This document shows, piece after piece, positions 22,901 to 36,100 of a DNA stretch of 64,000 bases. The position numbers and the translations under genes are program-made. The stretch comes from Physcomitrium patens (taxonomy: Eukaryota; Streptophyta; Bryopsida; Funariales; Funariaceae). The first letter of the stretch is position 1. Each line of letters opens with the position of its first letter. The DNA lies in assembly GCF_000002425.4 (NCBI RefSeq), contig NC_037269.1:7759330-7823329 (forward strand), written 5' to 3'. The notes below the pieces were generated by a model. It searched no databases, had not been told where the DNA came from, and saw nothing but the letters and a program-made list of their open reading frames with translations.

Positions 22901-24980
22901 ATACAGACACTCAACGAGGGGGATTAAACTAATGAACGAACTCTCACATCTTAGAGGTGCTCCACAAATTATGTTCGATACTGTCACGAATATGTGATGG
23001 GACCTCACGGAGTTGTTGGAGACAAGGGGAACAAGATTAACTGTATTTAGAGTATGTGTTGTACGTGTAGACTATATGCACATGTTTGTATGAAAGAAAC
23101 TTGAGTCTATATTGTGTTGTACCATCGAATATTAGAATAATAAAAAAGCAAAATTTGACTTCTTTCCTTTGGAACTAGCTTAAATAAGTTTATTGTATGG
23201 TTTTGGATTGTAAATTAGATTATCCATTGTTCGTACAAAATTTATACATGGAGCAAATTACAAGATGTTATTTCTTATTTAAGAGAGTCTTTGTTGTAAG
23301 AAAGAAAAAAAAAATGATAAACCTTAGACATTTTTTATCTTAGTTTTGTATATCTACTATAACTATATGCAAAATCTACATATTATTTTATGATATTAAT
23401 ATTTTAATACAAAATAGTAAAATTCAAACAATATTAGAAAAAAAATTATATAAGCTTTAAATTGCATAAACATCTCTAAAACATGTGTTTTTATTTTAAT
23501 ATAAAATTTGTATTATGAAAAAATATATAATTTAAAATAGAATATTCTTTCAAATATATCAAATTATAACTACCAATTTTTTTAAATATCTCATTTACTT
23601 CACAAAACTATCCAAAAAAATGCAAAAAAATATTCTTTGATTTACATAATGATTAAGTAATATTTGATATAGTAGATAGATGTTCAATAAATAAAATGTA
23701 AAATTAATATTTTTTTATGAATTTAAATATATTTATAAAAATACTAAAAATAATATATTATAGAATATAGATTTATTCTTTTATTATGTCCTCCTTTATT
23801 ACTAATGATTGATTGTGATGCTCTTAAATACCATTATATAGTAGATATGAATCCACACAAAACCTTAATAGATGATATATTCATATATAATGTAAGTTCC
23901 ATCAATGGATCCTAATCAATGGAATTGTTGAAAAAATACTTTTATTAAAATATTAAAATATAAAATTATTATGAAAAAAATAATATTTTATTATTTAAGT
24001 ATTTATTAGAAATTATAAGGATTTATAAGTTAAAAAAATATTATTAGAAAATAATTCATAAAAATAAAATCTTAGTAATTCTTAAAGATAATTATCTTAG
24101 TTAATTTGATATTTTTTTATTAATTGTGGGAGTTAGTGTTTAGTTGTTGGAACCAATGTCTATAATAGCCTTCTATCTAAAAGTATCAATAAAAAAAATA
24201 TATAAATATTAATTAGTAGATAGTAAAAATATAAGAAAGAACCTCATATCTTTTTAGTTATTATTGTAAGAAATAAGACTTTTAATTGATTTAAGTTAAT
24301 TAAATTATTATAAAAAATCATAAAGGTGATAAAAAATAGTCTTAAATTACTATTAATATTTTTAAAATTTTTAAAATTTTAAAAGAATTTATCTATAATA
24401 CTTTTAAATATTATAGTATGATCAAAGATAAAAATAAAGTGGTTATAATAATAGAAAATAGGAAAGCCAATAGTTAGTATAGTACTTATAAAAAAATATT
24501 TACATATGTCTTATATGGATTGTAGCACCTTACAAATAAGTAGGAAGATGAGACTAAGGCCTCTTGGCCTCTCTAGGACATCCATTTTCACTAGTTGTGA
24601 GCCTTAGTAAGGTTCAAACTCTTGAATTCTTAAGTAAATTATCTTTAATGTAAAATATATTCATTTAATTTTTATTATGATTTATCTTTTAACTTTAAAT
24701 TATCATAATTTATAGTAAATTAGATTTTTTTATTTTTTATGTTGTTAAATAGATAAATAATTTTTAGAATTTTTAAATTTATAATAGTTTGTACTTGTTT
24801 AGAAGTATGGATGAAGTGAAGTTAAAAAGACCAATAGTGGTAGATATTTGAAGAAAGAAGGAGTGTATGAAGATTGTGTTAGAGAAGCTTGCCACTTTAT
24901 TTGAAAATGGGGTATAATTTAATGTGACAATATGTTATCTAATAAATATGCTTAGAATTTAGATTATATGGTTTTCAAAT

Positions 24981-25022
<42 letters not shown>

Positions 25023-25380
25023 TAAATATAGTCTAAAAATAGTATGTTTTAAAAATATATATATAAAAGGTATTTATTTTATTTTTATAGTTTCAAAATA
25101 TTTATATTTAATTCATTATTTTATATATTAGATAAAGATTCATTTTATAATTTTATAATTTTAATATTTTTTAAGTATAGACTTACTAAAGATTTAAAAC
25201 ATACTATTAAAATAAAAATATATAAATATTTGGAAGTAAATTAACTTAAAATATTAAAAAAATAAAAAAAATCAATAAATATTTACAAATCTATATAATT
25301 TCAAAAGAAATCAATAATACATTTAATATAAGATGATATAGATAAGATATTTGTATTATTGACATATAAGAATGGATAGT
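22900..25380. other. Very AT-rich DNA with decayed repeats
   Basis: No gene is recognisable. It includes an (AT)n tract at about 24985-25016 and one half of a degraded direct repeat (about 23930-24500) whose partner lies near 26060-26800. Old, strongly CpG-depleted repeat DNA is the likely content. Confidence 0.5.
23930..24500 (+). repeat. Degraded direct repeat, left copy
   Basis: Matching stretches include ATTATCTTAGTT, GCCTTCTATCTA, TATAAAAAATCAT and a run near 24450-24490 (AGTTAGTATAGTACTTATAA). The same order recurs about 2.1 kb to the right. This could be an LTR pair of an old element. Ends are uncertain. Confidence 0.4.
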
Positions 25381-25442
25381 TAGAACCAAGTTTGAAAAGT
25401 TATAGAAGTTTCTAGAATTGGAGTAAGGTTAGTGGACCAAAT

Positions 25443-25640
25443 AGGATCAATCGTGGAACATTCTAAAAAGAATTTAGAGCAATTATCTAGATAGGACACA
25501 CTATGGAACCTTCTATAAAAGACGTAAGGCAGTTATGTAATTAGGACCTACCATAGAACCTTCTAGAAGTAGTTTAAGATGGTTATCTAAATAGGGTCTA
25601 TCATCTAAGAACATTCTAGAATATCTAAGGTGATACAACA
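25443..25640 (+). repeat. Four 50-bp tandem repeats carrying HSE-like cores
   Basis: Units start at 25443, 25493, 25543 and 25593 (AGGATCAA, AGGACACA, AGGACCTA, AGGGTCTA), an exact 50-bp period. Each contains a core of the form GAAC-x-TTCTA-x-AA. Unit 3 is the best (GAACCTTCTAGAA), and unit 4 has a small shift (GAACATTCTAGAA). These are inverted nGAAn heat-shock-factor units. A less regular fifth copy may precede them. Confidence 0.75.
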
Positions 25641-25643
25641 AAA

Positions 25644-25651
25644 TATAAATA
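25644..25651 (+). promoter_or_regulatory. TATA box of the copia-type LTR
   Basis: TATAAATA lies directly after the HSE-bearing tandem repeats, at a spacing expected of a core promoter driven by them. Confidence 0.6.
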
Positions 25652-25909
25652 GGACTAGCCAAAGTCTTTTGGGGCAGTTGGTCAGATATGGCTTCAAACT
25701 CTTTTTCTTAATACAATTGGATTTTGTATCTTTCTATTTTATTTTGTTTTATTCTAATTTTAGTTGCTCAGTTTCATCTTCCATGTCTCATTTTGTTTAG
25801 ATTTGTTCACTTTTATTTTGGTCCAATTTGTCATACTTTGTGATAAGATTTTATGTTATTATGGATTAGAAGGTTAATAGACATTTGAGATAGACCGGTC
25901 CTATTTTAT

Positions 25910-25921
25910 TGGTATTAAAGC
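25910..25921 (+). other. Primer-binding site remnant
   Basis: TGGTATTAAAGC matches the plant retrotransposon primer site TGGTATCAGAGC (initiator methionine tRNA) at 10 of 12 positions. Confidence 0.6.
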
Positions 25922-26059
25922 AAGTGTTAGACTATTCTTTGATAGTGTGTCAATAGTCATTATCTAATCCAAAGTCAATTGTTATGGTCATATTGAGTAT
26001 TATGTTGAAGCTACCACAAGATACTCTTAAAAAATCAACAAAGAGGTGAGAAGACATTA

Positions 26060-26807
26060 TGTAAGTTATTAAATTAATTCACTAATTAATTTAAAATAAA
26101 AAAATACATTTAGAGTATTTAGAATCATAATATATGGTGAATAGCATAGAAATCTTTAGGAAAATAGAAAATTAGAGTATTCATTGTAGAATTGAAATCT
26201 TAATAAGTCTTAGAGGCAATTATCTTAGTTGGTTCAATATTTTTTACTTATTACTGAAAATTGAGGGATATTTAGTAAGATCAATATTTATATTGGCCTT
26301 CTATCTATAAATATTATTTATAAAAAAACTATAAATATTAGTTAGTAGTTAGAAGAAGCATGAAAAATAAATTTATATCTTTTCAGTTAGTTATATAAAA
26401 AAATTAAATTATATATTAAATTTAAATTGATTTTATTACTATAAAAAATCATCAAGATAATAAAGTATAGCTAAAAATTTATTTTAATATTATAAAAATA
26501 TTATATGAGTTTTAAAATTTTATTTAGAATTTATTTAGAACTTATTTAGAATTTATTAAGAATTTTTTATGAATTTTTAGAGCAATTTCAAAGACTTTGA
26601 TAAAAATGAATTTTACCACTTTAGGAGCCATTATGAAGAATTGGAACAAGATTTGAAGGCCAAAACAAGTTTCTAGGCTAATTGGATGTTATTGAACACT
26701 ATGATGAATTAAAAAATGAAAAATTATTGATTTTTCTAGTAGAAAATAAGAGGACTAGTAGCTAATATATTCCTTATAAGAAGGGAGGTGCTTAAGTCCT
26801 ATATACA
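26060..26807 (+). repeat. Degraded direct repeat, right copy
   Basis: This is the partner of about 23930-24500 (shared GCCTTCTATCTA, ACTATAAAAAATCAT and the end block GTAGCTAATATATTCCTTAT). Gypsy-C is inserted at its right end, so this repeat is older than Gypsy-C. Confidence 0.4.
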
Positions 26808-27365
26808 TATCAAGGACATGAATTGGAAGATGATGCATAAACTAATGAAATCCATATCAAAGAAAAAGTGATAAAATAAAAAAAAAAAAAGTACATATAT
26901 TAAAAGAAACTAGGATAGCTTATTGCCAAAAGATAAGAAAACTTGAGACTCTTCAAACTAGACTAGAAGCAAGAAAGGAATTGACAAGAGTAAAAAAAGC
27001 TTCATTCTTGTCTTTGTTTATATTATCTAATTAAGGACTACGTGACAATATTCTATAGGACCTCCAAAATGTGTTGACTTTGTGAGACACATACTTTGAC
27101 TTACAAAGCAAGTTTTTCTATGTGTGTACCACATAATTAGCTTATTCTTTAAGCTACCAATATGTGTCACACATGGTTAACTTATTGACCAAGTTTCTAA
27201 CCTAAAAGTCAATAATAGACACCTATAAAGTCAGAGCAACGTCTATAAAGCTTCTAAAAAGTTTTCTTAGAAGATATTATAGAATTAACTTATTTTTATC
27301 TACTTCTATTTACTTCTACCTATTTATACATGTAATTATTAGCTTACATGTATATGTCCATGACA
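26808..27365 (-). repeat. Gypsy-C 3' LTR
   Basis: About 558 bp. Read on the minus strand it starts TGTCATGGACATATACATG and ends near CCTTGATA, matching the 561-bp LTRs of Gypsy-E and Gypsy-F. It is more AT-rich than they are. Confidence 0.85.
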
Positions 27366-28001
27366 TTATCTCCCCTCCTAGAAATGAATTCCATGAAGAG
27401 TAGTCTTTATATGTTGAGAAATTTCAAAATGCGGTAAATTAAATTTGCTACATACTCCAATCTTTGTTCTCTTTGAAGGTAGTTGATAGGCCCTCTCACC
27501 CATCAATAGTATCACATAGCAGGGTAAAAAGACTATCTTGTTATTTAGTCATTGTTGAAGCCTTTGTAACTTCCTTCAAATAAAATACTTGGAACACCGT
27601 CAGGAGTTGTTCCTACCTATAAAAAAATCACCAAACATTGGAAGTTTCTTCCAATGTCGTAATATCAAATGCATTGTATCTCACCATCTATTTGTGGAAG
27701 AACATGTAGTTCTTGAGGATCTTCATCTCGATTGCGTCATCTTCAAGGTTGTAATAATTGCAATGTCTCGTCTGACAAGTCAACAAATAAAGGCTCTTTA
27801 CTTGAATCCATTAATTGTTGGTTCTCTATTTTTTTAGTATCACAAATACAAAGAAATTACCAACAAGAATTGAAAGTAGAATGTTATCTTGCCTAGATCT
27901 TGTTTCTTTTATAAAGAAGATTTTCATCTTGATTTTGATGGATGTCGTCGATGAAAAGTCTTCACCTTCTTTATTACATTTACAAGATTCTTTATTGGCT
28001 T
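27366..28001 (-). other. Gypsy-C 3' region with the relic of an extra ORF
   Basis: Between the chromodomain and the polypurine tract, a minus-strand frame opens at 27811 with MDSSKEPLFVDLSDETLQLL, at the same relative place as the extra ORF of Gypsy-1 (which begins MDSQEVDTMPVRLSQP). The remnant is decayed. Confidence 0.4.
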
Positions 28002-29613
28002 CTATGTGTATTCACTAATATTATATCTATGCCAATAAATAAGATATTCTAACTTATTTTGGTACCGCTTTGAGTCTAAGACTTTTTTCACTTCAAATTC
28101 TTTATTATTGTCCACTTCTATAAGAGGAGGTGGTACTTTTCTTCTTCTTGGTATGTCCACTATCTTGTATGGTTTAACAAAAAATACGTGGAATAATGGA
28201 TGGATTTTTATTGACTCCGGATATGAAACAGCAACTGGATTGATGTGTGCAGAAATAAAAAATGGTCCAAGCCTATGATAATCCAACTTGTCACAAGGAC
28301 GAGTACTCTTGATATTACGACAAAGTAATCATATCTTGTTACCTACATAGAATGGTAGTTGTTCCTTTAATAGTCATCCATATCAATCTTTTGTTATTCT
28401 TAAGCTTCTTTTAACTATGCCGTCATTGTTGGCTGTAGTTTTTACAAATAATTTGTCAAATCTTCCGTTGTAGGATTATCAGCTTCTGAAAAGTCAAAAG
28501 TATCAAGTTGTAGATGATAACCATAATTAGCAAAGAAAGGTATTTATTTTATAGAAGAATGTATAGTATTATTATAAGTAAATTCTACCAATGGCAAAAG
28601 AATTGTCTAATCATCTTATTGGTCGTTGATGGTACATCTTAAATATTGCTCCAAAATTTGATTAACATGCTCCGTTGGTCCATCGATTTGAAGATGGAAT
28701 GCCAAAAATAGTTTTATATTTACTTTTAGTATCTTGAAAAGAATCCACCAAAATCTTCATACAAATTGAGTTCTCCTATCTAATATTATATCCTAAGATA
28801 ATCCATGATAGCGATAGATATTATTGAGAAAGAACTTAGCTGTTCTTCACATGTAATAGATTTTGTACATAATACAAAATGTGCCATTTTGGTAAAATAA
28901 TCTACTATCACAAATATAGAGTCATAAGAACCTAAGATTGAAAGATCTGTGATGAAATCCATAGAAACAAAAGACCATGGTTGTTCTAGAATGGATAATA
29001 GTTGAAGAAGTTTGTAAGGTCAATGATAAGGGATTTTTGATCTTGAACAAATGTTGCATGACTGAATAAAGTCTTTCACACTTTTACATATTTGTAGCCA
29101 CCAAAAATCTCTAAATATAAGTTCTAAAGTCTTGTTGTATCCAAAATGTCATACTGTTGGAAAATCATGATGTGCTTGAAGAACACATAATCGTGTTTTT
29201 TCTTTTAGAGCATATAATCGACCTTCAAAATAAAATAGGTTGTTTTTGAATTCAAACTGAGAAGTATATTAGAACTTAAAAGAAAGATTCTTAATATTGT
29301 AAAGAAGAGGATCAGAAGATATACTTGATTGGATTTGTTTTACTAGGATTGAATCAATAATTAATGTTGATTTCATTACTCGAAGATCAAAATACTCTGG
29401 CTTCAAAAAAATTATTCTTTGTTGATTAAAAGATGCACCTCCTTCTTTTGGAGTTAGATTAGAATATCTAAAAATGGCATCTAATAAACCTTGTTAATTT
29501 TTGAGTTGTTATGTGATCTTGAAATCAAATCTTGATAAAGACATGCTCTAATGGACTTAGCAATGATTCAAAACACATACTGATATGAAGTATCTAAGAT
29601 TCTTATAGTCCGT

Positions 29614-30942
29614 TGTCGTATTGTGATATGATTATATGATAAAAATATGACTAAAAATGATTTTTTTTAATTAATATTCTATTGTATTAGTTCAACAAGA
29701 ATTCAAAATATATTTAATAAGGCTTTTATGAATGCCTCTTAGCCTATTTTCTTATCTTAATAGCAAGAATATAAAAGTTAGTTAGTATTTTTACTTTCAA
29801 GGATATAGAAACTTTTTTACTATCTTAGAAATGCCATAAATTATTAAAATCAGGACAGTAGAGATAAATGGTTGATATGGTTGATACTAGGGTCAAGTTG
29901 AAGATAGTATTGGAATAAAAAATCCATAGGATTGATTAGATTGATACCTAGAGGTCGACCATTTGTGAGACAAGGTCAAAATCAGACCTCTGGTCACTAA
30001 AACAATTACCTAGGACAAATTAGGGATTTACTCAAAGATCAAAGATTAGAATTTTGAGAGCTAGCTTGGGAGTGGTTCTAGGAATATAAGACTTTCTTTC
30101 ATAAGATTTTTGATGACTTAGCAATTATTGTTCAAAGTTAGGGTTTGTATTGGTGATTTGGATTTCATATAATATAATTAGGGCTAGTAATTTTGGCTAG
30201 TTTGTGCAACTAGTATAATATCTACAGTTCAAAATTTGGAACTATTTAGATTATTATGTGTGTTAAGTGTACACAAAGTTTTGTGATAATCTAATAATGT
30301 GCTTTAGAGATATCTAGTTTTTAGCACAAGAGGATTTCAGAAGTTGGCAGTTTGAGGTTGGATAGAGTTTTTGTGATATCTAGAGATCTACCAATTAGAT
30401 TAAGGTGAAATTTGGCATGGCATTGAAAGACTTGAAGATCAAGCTGCACACTAATTTTGAGTCAAAGTTAATGGTTGGAGAAGAAGAAATCACCATTGAG
30501 ATTTTTGCTTCACTTTTCAAGTTACTAGCCGAGTGACATTAGTACAATTTTTGGAGGTTTTCTCACAATCTGTAAGTTGAATTAGACTAAAAATTCTTAA
30601 ATATATAGAAGACTTACATTGACAATCACATGTAAAATTTTACATCAAATGGATGGTCAGATTAGAAGTTATAGCTTGTTAAAGCTCATTGATTAGAATT
30701 GAGGCTTATAAGAAAAATCTAAATTGCTTAAATATGAAAGTAATAAGATGATTGAGGTTTATATGTGATTGAGGCTATTAAAAAAAGATTATTTTTTAGT
30801 ACTTTTGAATCAAAATTTGGATTGTATTCTTCTCATATACATGGAACCTATTAGGATTTTTTGGATGTTTGTAAAATAAAACCTTACCTTCCACAACTAG
30901 ATGCCCGGTGCATTCTCAAGCAAGATAATACATAATACATTG
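29614..30942 (+). mobile_element. Solo LTR D1 inside Gypsy-C
   Basis: About 1.33 kb, starting TGTCGTATTGTGATATG and ending with CCCGGTGCATTCTCAAGCAA followed by a decayed TAATACATTG. The Gypsy-C RNase H sequence reads up to one side and resumes on the other. No internal coding region is present, so this is a solo LTR of the same superfamily as the LTRs of elements A and B. A clean target duplication could not be confirmed. Confidence 0.75.
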
Positions 30943-32754
30943 ATGTATATAAGGTGATTGGATTAGAAGCACCTTCTAGTTGATGATGCCATTCTTCAAA
31001 TAATTCCATAATTACAAGAAGTTCTTTGTGGTAGATTTCATAGTTAATCTCGGCTGTTGAAATTTTTTTGGAATGAAAACCTATTACGTGAAGTTTATCA
31101 TTTGTTCCCATTTGTAATAAAAAAGCACCCAAAGCAAAGTCTAATGTGTCTGTTTCCATAAAAAATACCTTAGTAAAGTTGACGCGATACAAGATTGATG
31201 TAGAAATAAAGACCAATTTCAAAGTTTCAAAAGATGCTTCAGCTTCTTTACTCCACTCAAGTTTGTCTCTGTAAGTCAAATGTATAAGTGGAGCTACAAC
31301 TTGTGAGAAGTTTTTGATGATGATCTGATAATAGTTGGCAAAGTCCAAAAAACATTGGACATCTCTTGTCGTTTTTGAAATCTTCCAATCCATAATTGTT
31401 TGAACTTTCTTAGGACCTATTATAAGTCCATCATTTGAAATGATGTATTCTTAGAAGTCGACTTAAATAGTATGGAATATATACTTTTTAATTTTGGCAT
31501 AGAATCTCGCATTTCTTAATTTTTTTATACACGATGAATATAAAATTCATGTTTATTTGTGTTCTTAGAATAGATCAAGATGTCATCCAAATAACAGATA
31601 ACAAAATCGTCTAAAAATTCTCAAAAAGCATCATTCATTAGATATTGAAAAGCTACTGGTACATTTATAAGTCCAAAAGATATGACATTGTATTCACAAT
31701 ATCCAAATATAGCTTGAAATGAAGTCTTCTATTTATCTCCTTCTTTAATACGTACTAGATTGTAGGCTCTTCATAGATCTATTTTGTGTAGATTTTAGCT
31801 TGATTTAGGTGATCGAGAAGTCCAGATATCAAAAATAAAGGATACTTATTCTTGATGGTGATCTTGTTGAGTCCTCGATAATCAATATACATCTGTAATG
31901 ATCCATCTTTCTTCTTTACAAATAAGATTGGAGCTCTTGTTGGTGCTTTGGAATAGTGTATGAAGCTCTTGGCCAGATTTTCTTCAATATATTCTTTGAG
32001 TTTAACCATTTCATTTTGTGATAAACTATAGATTGGTCCAAATGGCAGTTGTGCTCCTTCTTGAAGGTCAATTGAGCAATCATAGGGACAATGTTTTGAA
32101 AGAGTATTTGCATTTGTCTTTTCAAATACATCTTAAAATTCTTGATATTGGCTACAAATGCCACTTGAAGGCTTTACATCATTAGGAATAGTTGTGGTGT
32201 AAATAACACAAGGTGATACTTCTTTTTCAATATGTAAGAAAGCTCTCACATCTATAAACATAGGTTCTATTGTGCTAGACTTATGACTTTTTATTAGATT
32301 AATTTCACTCTTAATTATACTTTTAGAAAAGTCAAGAGCACAAGAAAATCAATCTATGCAAGGATTATATTATTTTAACCACAATAAACCTAAAATGACT
32401 AGATTAAAAAGAGATCTAATTATATTAAAGATTGTGTAATTACTATGACCATTTATTACTACATCTATAAGAAGTATTTCATAAGAAACATCTCCAAAAG
32501 ATAATGGACAACCATCTATGACTTCTACATGAACATATTTAGTTTTTTGTATTAATAGTATTTTATGACTATTAACAAATTATACATCTAAAAAATAAGC
32601 TAAGGCTTCTAATTCTATTAAGGCAGAGGCTTTATAATTATTAGGTCCTAAATACACATCTATTATAAAATAAAGAGAGGGTTGTGAGGAAAAGATAGGA
32701 CCTTCATTGAAAATTGTACAAGATTCCAGTTGCACGATGTTGTATTGTAAAGAC

Positions 32755-33126
32755 TGTTAAAGTAAATGAAAGATAAGGTAGAACGTAAAAGATATTATCT
32801 TAGATAAGTTGTTAATGGTCAAAGGATAGTAATAAGATGAAGGAAAGTTACCAAGGTGGTGGCTAGGGTTTTAAGTAGCGGCTAGGGTTATAGGTGGTAG
32901 TTAGGCTTGTAGGTGGCGACTAGGGTTTAAAGTGGCAGCTAGGTTAAGAAGAATCTAAAATTTAATTGGATGAAAGTAAGATGAATGCTAGCCAAAATGG
33001 ATGTAACCTCTACCTATAAGTAAAGGGTGTTGGAAGTGAGAGGTATCTCATTCCACACTTCTTTTCTATCTGACCTTCCTAATTTCTACTTATTTGTGTC
33101 TTACTTATTGTGATTTTTCAATAGGT
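32755..33126 (+). repeat. Copia 5' LTR with an expanded minisatellite
   Basis: Starts TGTTAAAGTAAATG. Around 32850-32945 it carries about five imperfect copies of a 16-20-bp unit based on GTGGCGGCTAGGGTTTAA, while the 3' LTR has about two. The right end (near CAATAGG) is approximate. Confidence 0.75.
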
Positions 33127-36100
33127 TATGGACTGACACACACTTTGTTGTGATATTCAAGTAAGTTGAAGTCATTTTCTCATTGTTATTCTTGTGTGGA
33201 ATAGATCTTATGGTATTTACTGATGTTAGAGATTGTATGATATAATCTAGTGTTTTGACTTATGGAAGTTTTGATTTGGGCCTTATAAATCTCTTACATC
33301 AGTTTGAAGGTTCTTAACTCTTAGGATTGAGTGATTAAGACCTTATAAAAAGACCTTGATAGTGTCTTTGATTTTGTGGTGAGAAAGTAAGTTTTATGAG
33401 TGGAAGAACTAGATGGTGAGGTTGATAGGAGTTCACATACTTGTTAGAAGCTTCAAAAGTTGATTTGGGAGTGTTTGGAGTGAAGAAACATTTACTTATT
33501 CATAAGAGGGCATTCTGAGATTTTGTTAGTACAAAATTGTTTTCGTGATTTTAAGCACATAAAGACTCTTTTTTTTGATATTTTTTGATAGACCTCTTCT
33601 AAGACATGGCTTCAAGTGAGGGTGAAGGTTTGAGACTGATTGAGAAGTTTAGAGGTGATAATTTCTATCATTGGAAGGTCAAAATGGAACTTTTGTTGGC
33701 GTCTTTGGACCTTTGAGACATTGTTGATGAAAGTGAAGAGCCTCCAAGCATGCATGTTGATGCTAAAGAGAAGAAGGACTTCACAAGATGAGAAAAGAAG
33801 GCTTTTGACATGATTGCCACTAATTTGAATGAAGCCAATTTTTCTCACATCATCTCTTGCAAAGGACCAGCAGAAGCATGGAAGACTCTTTGCAACATAT
33901 ATGAGAGCAAAAAATTGTCCAATATCATCTTCACAAGAAGGAAATTCTTTACTTGCAAGATAGAAGAAGGTGAAGACCTCATGGCTCATATCAACAAGCT
34001 AAAAGTTCTTACTAATCAACTTGCAATTATTGACAAGTCTTTAAAAGAGAGTGATATTGTCATAACCTTGCTTATGAGCCTTTCCAAGTCCTTCAACTAC
34101 CTCATTGTGGCATTGAAATCCATCAAAGTAAAAGAACTCACAACAGATTATGTCACTGCTAGACTTGCCCATGAAGTGACCAAGAGGAAAGAAAAAGAGC
34201 CCGAAAGTCAGGATTCGGCTTTCTTTTCAAGGCAAGGCAAGGAGAGTCATTCCAACCAATGTGGCAATGTGAAAACTTGTTTCATTTGTGGAAACCAAGT
34301 CACTTTGCTCGAAATTGCTACAAGGCTAAGAAATGAGATAGAAAAAAAGTAAACAATATTTGTAATGAATATGGAGGTGATGATTATGCATTCATGGCAA
34401 GTGAAGGTACTTCCATGGTTGCCATGTCCAAGTGGATCATTGATTCTGGTGCCACCAAGCACATGACTCCATACAAGTATTCATTTGACACTTATGAAGA
34501 GATTTCAACAACAAATATTTTCATGGGAGACAATGGCATAGTACAAGCTATTAGAATGGGCTCTATTATTATAGAGATTTTTGTAAAAGACCAAACCAAG
34601 AGGATCAGATTGAAAGACGTCTTACATGTGCCAAAGATGAAGAAAAACCTCTTTTCGGTGAGTATACTTGTTTGACATGATTGTAAAGTACAATTTGATA
34701 AGAATGGATGTTTTGTGAAGACATTGGAAAGAAATCATATTACAAAGGGCTTTAGAGATGGCAACTTCTACTTCATCAAGTGTAAGAAGGCGAATGAAGT
34801 TGAAGTGGCAGCATTTGCTGAATTTTCTCAAGATCAAGACAAGTTTGGCATTTGGCATCAACGCCTTGGTCATTTGAATGCCATGAGCATGAAGGAGCTC
34901 CAATCCATGGTAAGTGGCTTAGATCTTGGTCATATAAGCCACAATGCTATGACACTTACTTATGAAGGTTGTATCCAAGGCAAACAACAAAAGGCCTTAT
35001 TTCCAAGTAGAGTTGCAACACGTGCAACCAAGTTATTAGAGATTGTCCATTCTGATGTTTGTGGACCTATGAGGATGCCATCAATAGGAGGTGCAAGGTA
35101 TTTTGTTACATTCATTGATGACTTTTCAAGAAAAGTATGGATTTTCATCTTCAATGCAATGAGAGAGTGTTTTACAATGTTTAAGGAGTTTAAGGCACTT
35201 GTGGAGAAGCAATGTGAATGTAAAATTAAGTTATTGCATATGGACAATAGAGGTGAATATATGTCAAAGCTATTCTATGATTTCTTAAAGTTGCATGGTA
35301 TTACAAGACAAACTTCTATTCCTTACATTCCTCAACAAAATGGAATTGCTGAAAGAGCAAATTGGACCATTGTAGAGATGACAAGGAGTATGCTTCATGC
35401 ATAACACCTTGGACATGAATTTTGGGTGGAAGCAGTGGTGAATGCAGTATACATAAGAAATAGGTGTCCTACAAGTGCACTTACATCAATGACGCCGGAA
35501 GAAGCTTGGAGTGGAAGAAAACCTTGTGTTTCTCACATGAGGACCTTTAGATGCATAGCATATGCAAAGATATCTGATTGTATGAGATCAAAATTTGATA
35601 CAAAAGGTACAAAATGTGTATTTGTTGGATATTGTGAAGGTACAAAGGCTTATAGGCTCATGTATGTGGAGACTAAAAAGATCATCAAAAGTCGTGATGT
35701 TGAGTTTTTGGAGAACAAGAGTGCTTGTGAGCACTTAGAGATGTATCCAAGTAGAAATAATGGTGTATTTGTGGACACATCTTCAAATTCAGCAAAGAAG
35801 GAAGAAGACAAAGATAATGATGGTTGTAAAGGTAGAAATGAAGATGAAGAGGCAAAGAAGGTGGATAAGAAGGCATCTACAATTGCTAAGACCAGCAATG
35901 AAGAGCATGAAGATGTTGATGATGATGGTGATGAGGATTATGAATCTTTGAGTGAAAAAAGACTATCTTCAAAAGAAAAGAAGGTTGGAGGTGACCATGG
36001 AGTGCAACAAGTTGATTCTTCTTCAAATGAAAAGAGATATCCTTTGAGAGATAGAAAACAACGTGGTGAATAGTGGAAGGACCACATTTTTCTTCAAATA

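Larger units (their letters stand above)
25380..25909 (+). mobile_element. Copia-type LTR with adjacent primer-binding site
   Basis: The sequence ends just before TGGTATTAAAGC (25910-25921), a slightly decayed form of the initiator-Met-tRNA primer site TGGTATCAGAGC, which places the LTR end near 25909. The left end is not clear. It holds a promoter-like unit: four 50-bp repeats followed by TATAAATA. Only about 150 bp of internal sequence can be followed before other repeats take over, so this is a broken remnant. Confidence 0.6.

Noticed and set aside
24530-24640. A possible tRNA or SINE promoter (GGTTCAAACTC resembles a B box)
   Set aside because: No A box at the right distance, no cloverleaf and no repeat copies in the window.
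25443-25640. CRISPR-like array (regular 50-bp period)
   Set aside because: The whole unit repeats with no unique spacers, and it lies in a plant LTR promoter next to a TATA box.
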